NCBI RefSeq assembly: GCF_003992665.1
Contig: NZ_RZMX01000017.1
Span: 1 to 64,000, forward strand
From: Pelagibacterium montanilacus
GTDB taxonomy: Bacteria > Pseudomonadota > Alphaproteobacteria > Rhizobiales > Devosiaceae
Direction of reading: 5' to 3'
Length of the DNA: 64,000 nucleotides
Shown here: positions 26,356-34,949 of the stretch, piece by piece
Numbering within the stretch: the first letter of the stretch is position 1
How the letters are laid out: each line of letters starts with the position of its first letter
Translations under genes and position numbers: made by a program
Notes under the pieces: model-generated
Databases searched by the model: none
What the model was told of the DNA's origin: nothing
The model's input: only the letters and a program-made list of their open reading frames with translations

Positions 26356-27651
26356 TCAGGTGCGGCTCTGCTCGATCTGGCTGACCGCATCGTTGAGGGC
26401 CGTGCGAGGATCCTTGCTTTGGGCAAAGGCCTGGGACAACTCTCCCGTCAGTATTTCGACCCAGCGCAGGCGATCGGCCGAGTAGCCTCCGTCGACGGGG
26501 TATTCGTAGGACTGGCGGATGACCTCGGCCACGGGGAGGTTGTCGAGCACTGACTGTTCGCTCAGCGCCGGTTCGAGCACCGGCGCCCAGGCTGTCTCCG
26601 AGCCCTGAAGTATCTGGTTCTCCAGCGCCACGGCCATCTCGATGAACTGCCGACCACCTTCGGGATTATCCGAGAATGTGGGTACGGTGAGATACTCAGA
26701 TCCGTCGACGGACGCCGATGTCACCACCGAAGGGTTGGGCGCATAGCCGCTTCGTCCCTGGATCTGGGAGTCTTCCGAGCCATTGGCGATGCCGGCGATG
26801 AAAGGCCAAGTGAAGAAGAAGCCACGCGTGCCGGCGAGATAGCTGGGCGAGGCATCGAAAACCCAGGTATAGGTGACGGACGCCGGATCGATCGCCCGGT
26901 GCTCGTGGAGGAGTTCCACCATGCGCGAGAGCGCTTCCACGCCTTCCTCGCTGTTCATGACGGGATTGCGATCATCGTCAAGGAAGTGCCCGCCATGCAT
27001 CTGCAACAGCGATCCGAACGTGAAGATGCTACCTGTTCCGCCCCAATTGTCCACGAGGCCGTAGACGTTGTCGTCAGAATTGGTGATCGCCTTGGCATAG
27101 TCGACAAATTCATTCCAGGAATTGGGCGTCGAATGCCAGCCGGCAGGCGCCTCCGGATCGAGGCCGGCTCCCTCGAGCAGGTCCTTGTTCCAGTGCATGA
27201 TCGGTGCGCCGATCGTGACCGGCACCCCATAGATTCGGTCATTGTAGGTGGCTGCGGTGAGGCTGTTGCGGAGCATGCCTGCTGGCACGAATTCGTTCTC
27301 CACGAGATCGGTCAGATCAGTTAGCCAGCCGTTTTCCGCAAGGCCCGCGATCTGGACGGCGTCGACAAAGACAGCATCGCCCACTGACCGGCGCGCGATA
27401 AAGGCGGAGCTGAGCTTGACCGGAAGATCGGGCGTGGTCACCAGCTCGATAGCCGCATCGGTCCCGTAGTCCTCGGCATACCTGTCGGCGAGGGCTATCA
27501 GATAGTCCATGTGGGAGCCGAGCAGCAAACGGACTGGCGAGGTGTTCCCCGATTGCGCAAGTGCAGATGCGAATGGTGAAATGGCGCCCATGGCTGCGGC
27601 GGATGCGCCGAGACCAAGGACCGAACGGCGAGAAAGAGCGCCCTTATGCAT
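26356..27651 (-). CDS. Family-1 extracellular solute-binding protein, Tat-type signal
   Basis: 431 residues from ATG 27651 with GGAGGG upstream. The N-terminus SRRSVLGLGASAAAMG is a twin-arginine-style signal with cleavage after SALA. Body shows the MalE-like pattern: LIALADRYAEDYGTDAAIEL, VFVDAVQIAGLAENGWLTDL, YNDRIYGVPVTIGAPIMHWN, WNEFVDYAKAITN, GTRGFFFTWPFIAGIANG. Head of the minus-strand operon. It should capture an oligosaccharide or related compound in the periplasm. Secretion through Tat would imply folding before export. Confidence 0.92.
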   Translation of the reverse strand: MHKGALSRRSVLGLGASAAAMGAISPFASALAQSGNTSPVRLLLGSHMDYLIALADRYAEDYGTDAAIELVTTPDLPVKLSSAFIARRSVGDAVFVDAVQIAGLAENGWLTDLTDLVENEFVPAGMLRNSLTAATYNDRIYGVPVTIGAPIMHWNKDLLEGAGLDPEAPAGWHSTPNSWNEFVDYAKAITNSDDNVYGLVDNWGGTGSIFTFGSLLQMHGGHFLDDDRNPVMNSEEGVEALSRMVELLHEHRAIDPASVTYTWVFDASPSYLAGTRGFFFTWPFIAGIANGSEDSQIQGRSGYAPNPSVVTSASVDGSEYLTVPTFSDNPEGGRQFIEMAVALENQILQGSETAWAPVLEPALSEQSVLDNLPVAEVIRQSYEYPVDGGYSADRLRWVEILTGELSQAFAQSKDPRTALNDAVSQIEQSRT

Positions 27652-28264
27652 TATTCCCTCCTGCAGGCTGAGCTCCCCGATGATCAGTCCGGGGCGCGGG
27701 AAGGTCAACTCGAATTCTACAATGCGGCTTGCATATTTCATATCACGGAACGATTTTTGATTAATCCTTGCGCCTTCTGCGTTGATGCGCAAATTTTGGA
27801 CTTTCCACCGTGGCGAGTAAAGGGTGTAAATGGGCGGGCTGGAATTCGTTCGGGCCGTTCTGACTGCACAGCAGCCGACAGGAGCCATGCTGCCAACGTG
27901 AACGGCTGGAATGAGCGCGCGAAGCTGCCTTGGACGATCGGCAATTGATCCAATCGTTGACACGATTTTCAGCTCACAGTGACACCTCGATTGTGCCTGG
28001 GGTGCAGCAACTGAAGGATCGGGTGATCGCCATTGCCGATCAGTTCAATCGCGGAGAGCCGCAAGCCAATATCTCCGGTCCGCTTGCCTCGGCACTCGCC
28101 CCTATTGCCAGATGTTCTTCAAAGACCGTTATCGAACTTTCAGGCTCGCAGACGCAGACTTGCCTGTAAGCCCTTTGCGGCAGTGCTAACTGTTTTGATC
28201 AAGGCATGGCTCAGACCCGACAAAGGGTTCGTATCTTTTGGCGCGCTCTGACTGCTTGGCGTTG
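27652..28264. other. Promoter region of cluster A operon, then gene-poor stretch
   Basis: AT-richer DNA at 27715-27775 upstream of the binding-protein gene probably holds its promoter and IclR site; no clean dyad was found. From 27930 a frame reading VQQLKDRVIAIADQFNRGE looks protein-like but has no start or family. Segments 27918-27950 and 28112-28140 recur in altered, closer-spaced form at 32451-32540. Confidence 0.4.
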
Positions 28265-28275
28265 AGGCGGAATGC

Positions 28276-28505
28276 ATGACGCGCCGCCGTTGCGACCTGA
28301 CTGACTTTGAATGGTCGATCATTAAGCCGTTTTTGCCCAATAAGCTGCGTGGCGGGCATCGCAGATGATCGCAAGGTGCTCAATGGCATTGTCTGGCGGC
28401 TTCGGCCTGGAACGCCCTGGGTGGAAACGCTCTAGATGCCGTAATGGGCCGGCAGCGGCCTGCTACAATCGCTTGGTTCGATAGCGGAAGGGGCTGCACG
28501 CCGAA
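28276..28505 (+). pseudogene. IS5-family transposase N-terminal remnant
   Basis: ATG 28276 reads CDLTDFEWSIIKPFLPNKLR and stops at a TGA; the other frames continue with DDRKVLNGIVWRLRPGTPW and ACYNRLVR. These are successive pieces of an IS5 orfA N-terminus, with stops and shifts. It ends at the 3' end of the ATPase gene. Confidence 0.7.
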
Positions 28506-28509
28506 CACC

Positions 28510-29937
28510 TTATTTGGGGCCGCGAAAGTTGTGCCGGTAACCCCGGTCCGGCCCGTACACGAGCAGCTCCGGATCGATGAGGTGGACAGAGGCGTCGACA
28601 ATTTGCTGCACTTCCTCCTTGAAGCCAGTTTTGCTAAACAACAGGAAGTGGTGCCCATCGGTGCCACCGTAGCCGCTTTTTTCGGGCGCCTCCTTCAGCT
28701 TTTCGATGATTGCCATGTCCACACGGCGTTCACGCCATTTAGCTTCACCGAAGAAGGCCTCGCCGTTCAACAGCATTCCTGCCACATCGACGTCCATATC
28801 GCGATGGCCCCAGATGGACCCGACCTCGGCCGCCGGCACACCTGTCTGTTCCTCCAGATGTAGTCGGGCGTAATCGCGACAGATCTTCTCGAACGCACCA
28901 CCCATGAACTCCGGTAGTTCGTGAACAATGATGCTGTCGAAGAGTTTTTTACCGTGTCCGCTGTTGATAGCGCCGAGGTAGCGAGGAAGGAAGCGATACC
29001 AGAAGGCCAGTAGCTGATCGTTTAGCCGCAACCGTCGATTGCGGCCCCTGTCATCTGCGTCGAGCGACTTCTCGGACGTGATGAGGTCAAGCCTGATCAG
29101 CCTGGCCACGTAGGGCGAGATGTCCGATGTCTTGGCCTTGATACGATCAGCGATCGCTCCTGCGCCGTCGCAACCATCGGCAATGGCGGCGAGAATTGCA
29201 GCATAGGTCCGAGGCTTCTCGAATTCGCTCCTCATCAAGAACTCCGGCTCGTTCACCAATCCACCGGTCTCGGTCAAAAGCAGATCGATAATGTTGCCGC
29301 GCAGGTCCTTGGACGGGTCGCATTGGGCGAGGTAATGTGGCACGCCTCCGAACACCGCATATGTCTCGATGATTGCCTCGGCGGAGTAGTCTGGGAAAAA
29401 CTCGGCCGCTTCCCGCAACGAGAGCTGCTTGACGTCGATCGACATCGTCTTGCGCCCATAGAGGGGGTTCTTCTCAGCCAGCAGATCTTCCATCTGCGAG
29501 ATCGCCGAACCGCACAATATCAGCTTCAAATTACCGGCCGCCGCGGCGTCGGTGTCCCAGAAGCGCTGCAGGACCGATGGCAATGATTTGTCGTCGGCCA
29601 GTAGATAGGGGAATTCGTCAAAGATCACGACGAGGCCGGGCTGTTTTTTCGCGGCTTCCGCGAGGTAGTGAAATACGCTTTCCCAAGTCCCGAGACCAGC
29701 CAAAAGCTCTGAATCTCCCACGGCGAGAGCAGCCACTGCCTTGAACGTCTCGAGGTTCTGGGCAGACGAGGCTATGGTTGCCTGGAAATAGATGTTGGGA
29801 CGCCCATCGGCGGCCTGCTTCAGTAGCCAGGATTTGCCGATACGGCGTCTGCCATAGGCAATGACGAGGGAGGGCCGGGCGAGATCGATCTCAGCTTTCA
29901 GAAGGCCCAGTTCCCGCTCTCTACCAATGAACTTCAT
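28510..29937 (-). CDS. DUF234-type AAA ATPase with PD-(D/E)XK-like C-terminus
   Basis: 475 residues. Walker A YGRRRIGKSWLLKQ, Walker B LVVIFDEFPYLL, sensor-like LILCGSAISQMEDLLAEKNP, then a winged-helix region near AIADRIKAKTSDISPYVARL. The C-terminal DUF234 part is AEVGSIWGHRDMDVDVAGML and AFFGEAKWRERRVD: Asp followed by ExK, a nuclease-like pattern. Such ATPases are common, mobile, and mostly uncharacterised in bacteria; defence or toxin roles are speculation. Isolated gene with an AT-rich promoter among IS remnants, so probably acquired. Confidence 0.85.
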   Translation of the reverse strand: MKFIGRERELGLLKAEIDLARPSLVIAYGRRRIGKSWLLKQAADGRPNIYFQATIASSAQNLETFKAVAALAVGDSELLAGLGTWESVFHYLAEAAKKQPGLVVIFDEFPYLLADDKSLPSVLQRFWDTDAAAAGNLKLILCGSAISQMEDLLAEKNPLYGRKTMSIDVKQLSLREAAEFFPDYSAEAIIETYAVFGGVPHYLAQCDPSKDLRGNIIDLLLTETGGLVNEPEFLMRSEFEKPRTYAAILAAIADGCDGAGAIADRIKAKTSDISPYVARLIRLDLITSEKSLDADDRGRNRRLRLNDQLLAFWYRFLPRYLGAINSGHGKKLFDSIIVHELPEFMGGAFEKICRDYARLHLEEQTGVPAAEVGSIWGHRDMDVDVAGMLLNGEAFFGEAKWRERRVDMAIIEKLKEAPEKSGYGGTDGHHFLLFSKTGFKEEVQQIVDASVHLIDPELLVYGPDRGYRHNFRGPK

Positions 29938-29948
29938 ACCATAATCCT

Positions 29949-29976
29949 GATTATCATATTTTCATTTATAATAATC
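29949..29976 (-). promoter_or_regulatory. AT-rich imperfect dyad before the AAA ATPase gene
   Basis: GATTAT and ATAATC bracket a 28-bp AT-rich imperfect inverted repeat, 12 bp upstream of the ATG. Composition contrasts sharply with the surrounding GC-rich DNA; possible operator overlapping the promoter. Confidence 0.5.
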
Positions 29977-30059
29977 TTATTTCTGGTATGAGTTCAAGTG
30001 CTATGAGCGATACGTGCGGCCTCTGACCATCCTCATGTGGCCTTTGATATCGGGATGGA

Positions 30060-30215
30060 TGAATAACCCCGAGTTTCGTGGATGCCGTCGGGTTGGTTTC
30101 CCTGCTGGCGTTCAAACTCGACGGGTGACAGCATCCCGTTCCTGACGTGATTGCGTTTTGGGTTGTATAACATTTCGATGTAGTCGAACATGTCCTGCCT
30201 TGCCTCTTGGCACGT
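30060..30215 (-). pseudogene. IS3-family transposase (OrfB) C-terminal remnant
   Basis: The minus frame reads FDYIEMLYNPKRNHVRNGML and then SPVEFERQQ, the conserved end of the IS3 integrase-core protein (F-YIE-YN--R-H---G--SP--FE). Nothing upstream in frame is recognisable, so only about 50 codons remain. Confidence 0.75.
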
Positions 30216-30303
30216 TCGATATGTTCTGCGGTGTATTCACTCACGCTTGAGCAGATTGAAAAGATTGCGCAACCTGCTGTCTGGAAATTCTGCTGAGAGC
30301 GGG

Positions 30304-31407
30304 TCACCCATCCTGGCATTCCCACTTGATGTAGGCCTTTGTGTCTGAGGCCCATTTCTCGTCGATCTCGACGAGGATTGCGCTGACCATGCGCAGGAGG
30401 GAATCCTCGCTCGGGAAGACCCTGAGCTTGGCCGTGCGGCGCTTGAGCTCCTGCTGCACGGCACGCTCGATCGGGTTCGAGGTGCGCAGTCGGCGGCGGT
30501 GTGGCTCTGGGAGGGTGAAGACGGCGAGCCCTTCAGGTGCGTTTTTCTCGAGCCATGCAGTCAGCCTTGGCGCACAGGTGTGGTAGCTGGCGACCAGTTC
30601 GGCGAGCGCGGTCTCAGCCTTGGCGAGCGTGCTTGCGGTCCACACGGCGCGCAGCTCGGCCCCGATGCGCTTGCGGATCTCGGCATTGGGGGCGTGGTGG
30701 ATTGCGTTCTGGGCGAGATGGAACTGACAGCGCTGCCAAGTGGCACCGCCGAGCACGGCGCGCCGGGCAGCGCGCAGCCCGGCAGGGTCGTCCGATACGA
30801 TGAACTCGACACCGCGCAGGCCACGGGCGACCAGGCTCTCCAGAGAGCTCCGCCAGTGGACCTCGGCCTCCGAGAGGGCCACGGACACACCAAGAACGCG
30901 CCGCCGCTCGTCCGGACCGATGCCAATGGCCGAGAGCACGGTGACATCGCGCACCACGCCGCCATGGCGCATCTTCTCATAGCGCGCGTCGACGATGAGG
31001 TATTCTACCTGGCCAAGAGGGCGGTTGCGCCAGCCGTCCAGCTCCTCGTCGAGCAGCTTGGCCGCCCGGCTGACCTGTGAGGACGACAGGCTCTCGATCC
31101 CGAACTCGCCCATGACAGCCTCGGCATCGCGTGTGGAGACGCCTTTGACATACATCTCGGCCACCGCCAGCATGACAGCCCGGACCGACCGCCGTCCGCG
31201 CTCGAGCGATTGCGGGTAGAATGGCTCTGCGTCGTGCCCGGCGGTCTTGGGCACCTGCACGCTCACGGTGCCCGCAGGCGTGTCGATCCGCTTGGGCTTG
31301 TAGCCGTTGGCATAGCCGTGCCGCTCGGGCGTGCGCTCATAAAAGCCCGCACCGAGAAACCGCTCACGTTCGATCTGCATCGCCAGCTCGAAAGCTCGGG
31401 CGAACAC
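30304..31407 (-). pseudogene. IS256-family transposase, N-terminally truncated
   Basis: 367 open codons: YANGYKPKRIDTPAGTVSVQ, MYVKGVSTRDAEAVMGEFGI, VEYLIVDARYEKMRHGGVV (catalytic Asp), GVEFIVSDDPAGLRAARRAV (second Asp), WQRCQFHLAQN and TSNPIERAVQQELKRRTAKL (Glu). The first roughly 40 residues of the family are missing; the frame starts at GTG 31407, inside sequence shared with the IS110 debris at 8 kb. The element therefore broke and joined older IS110 DNA. It belongs to a different IS256 subgroup from the copy at 13670. Confidence 0.8.
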
Positions 31408-31556
31408 CGAGCCGATTTCCGTCAGGCCCGTGTTCGATCAGCTGTTCCAGGACGGCCTCAACCGCCGTATCCTTGCGTCTGCCCGTGCCGGGGCGCGCCC
31501 CGGCACGGGCTCATGCCCCGCACTTCATGCAAATTTCCAGACCGCAGGGTACAATA
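31405..31556. repeat. Dispersed repeat, copy B, with a perfect 30-bp palindrome
   Basis: Near-identical to 7976-8187 minus about 55 bp. Positions 31481-31510 form a gapless perfect inverted repeat with half-site GCCCGTGCCGGGGCG. The repeat ends at 31556, where the truncated TPR gene begins. Confidence 0.8.
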
Positions 31557-31563
31557 TAGCGGC

Positions 31564-32355
31564 ATGTCGGGCTGGGAGGCCTATCCGAAGGCGGAAACGG
31601 CGGCGCGGCGGGCCGTCGAACTCGATCCGACGCTCGATCTCGCACAAGGCGCGCTCGCTTTTGTCGAATTCCACTGGCACTGGCGGGTGGACGCCGGACT
31701 GGCTCGGTTTGCCGAGGCCATCCGTCTCAACCCGAACTCGGCCAACAATCACATGTGGTACGCCAGTGCGCTCCTGCTGGCCGGCAGACCGCAGGAGGCA
31801 CTGCCCATTGCCAATCGAGCGCAACAACTCGACCCTCACAACAGCGCAGTCCTCAATATCAGGGCACAGGCGCTGTTCTATAGCGGCGATACCGAGCCGG
31901 CGTGGGACCTTCTCGCGGACATGATCGCGCAGGACCCGGGGTTTGCCTGGGCCTACTATACCCGCTCGCTCATTTATCTCTCGCAAGATGACTATGAAGG
32001 TTATCTAACCGATTATGGCCGGCTGGGCGACCTGATCGCCGTGCCGCGCTACCGCGCCGCAGCCGAGGCCGGTGTGAGAGCACTTACCGAGGCGGGACCC
32101 GAGGCGATGGCTATGGCCATGTTTTCAGTGGAGCAGGAGTACTATGAGCGCGGCGAAGCGTTGGCATGGGACCTTGTCCGCCATTATGCGCTGACCGGGG
32201 ACGGTGATGAAGCCCTGCGCTGGCTTCGCATCAGTCTCAATCGCCGTGAGGAACGCCTGATCGGTATCAAGGTCGATCCCGCCTTCTGGCCGATCCGCAA
32301 CAAACCCGGCTATACCGAACTGCTCGCCGAGATCGGGTTCCCCGCTAGCGGGTGA
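31564..32355 (+). pseudogene. TPR-repeat protein, 5'-truncated
   Basis: 263 codons of tetratricopeptide repeats: YPKAETAARRAVELDPTLDL, AIRLNPNSANNHMWYASALL, ANRAQQLDPHNSAVLNIRAQ, ending GYTELLAEIGFPASG. This matches the C-terminal half of the Rhizobiales adenylate-cyclase-like or wHTH-TPR signalling proteins. The N-terminal enzymatic or DNA-binding half is missing, cut at the dispersed repeat. It could start at ATG 31564 as a free TPR protein, but there is no ribosome-binding site. Confidence 0.7.
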
Positions 32356-32711
32356 CCGCAGCAGCTTATCCTATTTGCCGCCGATCACCGCACGTGCCTA
32401 TGGCGACTTTCAGGTGTTGTTGTCGGATACCTGATCGGCCCCATTGGGGGCGCGAAGCTGCCTCACGACGATCGGTGATTGACCATTTCCCACCTGCCAT
32501 CAATGTTCTTCAAGGGCCGTTATCGAACATTGAACCGGGCTCCCCTGCCCATCGATGGCAACCAATACCCGGCGATTGCCTGGCCAGAAGGGCCGGCGTT
32601 CTGCCGGCCCCTTGTCGCGGCCCGACCGGCCGACCCCAAAGCCCCCCCGCACAGGGCCGGCGTCCTCCCCCACGGCCAGGACCCCGGACCTCAAGGCCTG
32701 CCCCCCCGGGC
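32356..32711. other. Gene-poor, C-rich stretch between IS debris and plasmid-type block
   Basis: Contains the compact copy (32451-32540) of segments from 27918-28140 and several C-runs of seven. No credible gene on either strand. Confidence 0.45.
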
Positions 32712-34016
32712 TCAATCGTTGAGAAAAAACCTCGGCGCCCCCTCTCGCGCCGGGATCGTGACGGGCACGCCCGTTTCAAGGACCGCGCGGCCATGGCCGG
32801 CCAATTGTGCCACCGACAGGCTCGCGCGCGCAAAGAGCGCCTCGATTCCTGTCTGCAGTCCCTCGACCTCACTTTGGAAAACCGGGTCCTGCTCGGCGTT
32901 GGTGCGCGCCCGTTCCCCAAGGCCCACAAGCCCCCCGGCAACGACCAGGGACGCAATCGTCCCGGGCCGCCCGCGCAACGCCATGGAGCCGGCAAGAGCT
33001 GCACTCTCGAGCAGGGGCAAAAGATAGATCCGGGTCAAAAACACCCCGAACGCCGGGGCGAGATCGAAAAGGCTCGCCGCCGCGATCATCCGTTCCGGGC
33101 CCAGTTCGGCCAGCGCCTTCTCGGCCACCAGTCTCTGGCGCACCGAACTATAGAGGCGCGGTGGCTCTGGGAGCCAGATGGGCGCCTGCCGGTCCTTTGT
33201 GAGCTTCTTGATCACTCTTCGGGCGCTGTCGCGCACACCGATCTCGGCTTTCTTGCGCACTTTGTGCGCCTCATGCCAGAGGCAAAGCGTGTCGATCAGT
33301 CCCAGTTCCCCGGCAAGCACCTCGGCAAACCCCCTGGCCCTGATCCGGGCGATAAAGGCGCGATCAAGCGCGGCCTCAAGGGCACGTTCCTCGAGCCCGT
33401 AAGCCTCGGCCAGCAGCCGGGGGCCATGGGTCTGGCACCAGCCACGGACCGGGAACCGGTCCTCGCGCGCGTGGTCGGCATTGAGATTAAAGAGCGCGCC
33501 ATGATCCTCGAGCCGGCTGCCCAACGCCCGGCGCTCGGCTTTGAAGGTCTCGATGTCGCAAGGCTCAATGACCGCACCGAGCCGATCGAACCGGGCCACC
33601 GCCTGGGCAAAGGCAGTTTTGAACGCGGTGTCGATGGGCGCTGCGTCGGGGCGCCCGGGCGCCTGCCTGCCGCGGAAATCAAGCTGGGCGGCAAAGGAGG
33701 TGACCGCCCCGCCTGCCGCCAGACGCGCTCTGGTCGCTTCACTGCCGAAATCGGTGCGCGCGCAAGTGGCCTCATCAACCCGCCGCACGATCATCGGGGC
33801 TATCAACTCGCTTGAAAACGCACGCCGCAGCTCGCTCACACCGGCAAAGATCTCAAACAGCTGGCGTTCGGTCAGCTGGGCGGCAAATGGCTGGAAGGTT
33901 TCAAGGCTCAAGGGCCCGCGTGGCAGGAAAGCCATCTCCCGGGCATCAACGCTTGCGGCCCCGGCCCCCTCTGCACGCACCGTGGCAATGACTGTAAAAT
34001 CCTCAAGGTTCACCAT
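32712..34016 (-). CDS. Hypothetical protein of plasmid-type block
   Basis: 434 residues from ATG 34016, with GAGAGGA upstream; the frame is open to 34235 but that part is not protein-like. No family recognised. Features: acidic/neutral N-domain (MVNLEDFTVIATVRAEGAGA), helical middle with Arg-rich patches, LCLWHEAHKVRKKAEIGVRD, and two hydrophobic stretches near residues 335-390 (FGVFLTRIYLLPLLESAALA, TIASLVVAGGLVGLGE) that might be membrane helices. Divergent from the 34189 gene. Strong GC3 bias supports real coding. Confidence 0.7.
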   Translation of the reverse strand: MVNLEDFTVIATVRAEGAGAASVDAREMAFLPRGPLSLETFQPFAAQLTERQLFEIFAGVSELRRAFSSELIAPMIVRRVDEATCARTDFGSEATRARLAAGGAVTSFAAQLDFRGRQAPGRPDAAPIDTAFKTAFAQAVARFDRLGAVIEPCDIETFKAERRALGSRLEDHGALFNLNADHAREDRFPVRGWCQTHGPRLLAEAYGLEERALEAALDRAFIARIRARGFAEVLAGELGLIDTLCLWHEAHKVRKKAEIGVRDSARRVIKKLTKDRQAPIWLPEPPRLYSSVRQRLVAEKALAELGPERMIAAASLFDLAPAFGVFLTRIYLLPLLESAALAGSMALRGRPGTIASLVVAGGLVGLGERARTNAEQDPVFQSEVEGLQTGIEALFARASLSVAQLAGHGRAVLETGVPVTIPAREGAPRFFLND

Positions 34017-34107
34017 GCCGGTCCTCTCATCGTCCGGGGCCAGGGGCATCTGTTCTGGCACGCGGAGGGTTAGCAAACCCCTGCCCTTGTTTTTCCGACA
34101 ATCAGGC

Positions 34108-34125
34108 AAATCCGCAATTGGCCCG
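34108..34125. repeat. 18-bp direct repeat, copy 1
   Basis: AAATCCGCAATTGGCCCG, identical to 34851-34868. It lies 63 bp before ATG 34189 and 91 bp before the divergent ATG 34016, so it is probably a shared promoter or operator element. Confidence 0.8.
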
Positions 34126-34188
34126 CTTTTGCGCGGGCGCACCGCGAGGCGATGCTGGCTCTGGCAATAGATCTGGCGGAGACAAACC

Positions 34189-34791
34189 GTGACCCACGAC
34201 GAGTTCGTTGCACGCGCCCAGGAGACAGCACGCAATGCGCAGGGCCTGCGACCGCTCGCCGGCCATGTGCGCCGGCTTTATCGCGACATTCGTGCGCTGC
34301 AGGGCGACGACAATGCGTTCTATTACATCTCCGAGGTCATCCACGCGGCGCGCGGCGGGGACCGCGATCTCTCCCAGACCACCGAGCGCGTCAAAACCTA
34401 TTTCCACAGGTATCGCAAGGCACTGGGTGATCCTGTTGTCGCGCGGGGTCTGGATGGGGGCACGAGGGTTCGAAGGGCCGCGCTCGACCAGAGGTCAACA
34501 GGGACCGCTCCGGGCTCTCCATCGAGCCCCACACGCTCGGTCTGGGCGCCCGATGACCCACACGCGCCCCATCAGAGCGATGGGGTCGAGGACCGGACCG
34601 ATCTACGCCTTGAGCAGGCCGCACCGGGCGTGCCCGAGAGCCCTTTGGCTCATGACCCGGCTTCCTCCGGTTTGCCATCGCCCCCCAAGCGGGCGGTGCC
34701 CGAGAGGACGGCACCCGAACACAGCGACATGGCTGCGCTGGCGGCTTGCTACCGACGCCCGGGCCGCCGCCGCCTCATCTCCGGGGGTTAG
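34189..34791 (+). CDS. Hypothetical protein, possible TraK-position gene
   Basis: 200 residues. The N-terminal 85 residues are helical and well-behaved: MTHDEFVARAQETARNAQGL, HVRRLYRDIRALQGDDNAF, LSQTTERVKTYFHRYRKALG. The remainder is Pro/Ser/Arg-rich and disordered. It precedes a ParA/TraL-like gene, the position traK holds before traL in IncP-type transfer regions, but I see no decisive sequence similarity. DNA binding by the N-domain is a guess. Confidence 0.6.
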   Translation: MTHDEFVARAQETARNAQGLRPLAGHVRRLYRDIRALQGDDNAFYYISEVIHAARGGDRDLSQTTERVKTYFHRYRKALGDPVVARGLDGGTRVRRAALDQRSTGTAPGSPSSPTRSVWAPDDPHAPHQSDGVEDRTDLRLEQAAPGVPESPLAHDPASSGLPSPPKRAVPERTAPEHSDMAALAACYRRPGRRRLISGG

Positions 34792-34850
34792 CCTTTTCCT
34801 TTTCTTGGGGAAGGTGCCGGTCCCGGTCAGGAAAAAGCGAAGTTTTCTCC

Positions 34851-34868
34851 AAATCCGCAATTGGCCCG
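34851..34868. repeat. 18-bp direct repeat, copy 2
   Basis: Second identical copy of AAATCCGCAATTGGCCCG, 81 bp before ATG 34950. Same distance range from a start codon as copy 1. Confidence 0.8.
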
Positions 34869-34949
34869 TTGGACCGGCATGCCGATCACGCTCAGGCTTT
34901 GTGCGTGGTGACACAAAACCAACCAACCGGCCGAAAGGACAATTCGCCA

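Noticed and set aside
32352-33815. 487-codon + strand frame
   Set aside because: Antisense to the 32712-34016 gene; Arg/Pro-rich composition typical of GC-rich shadows.
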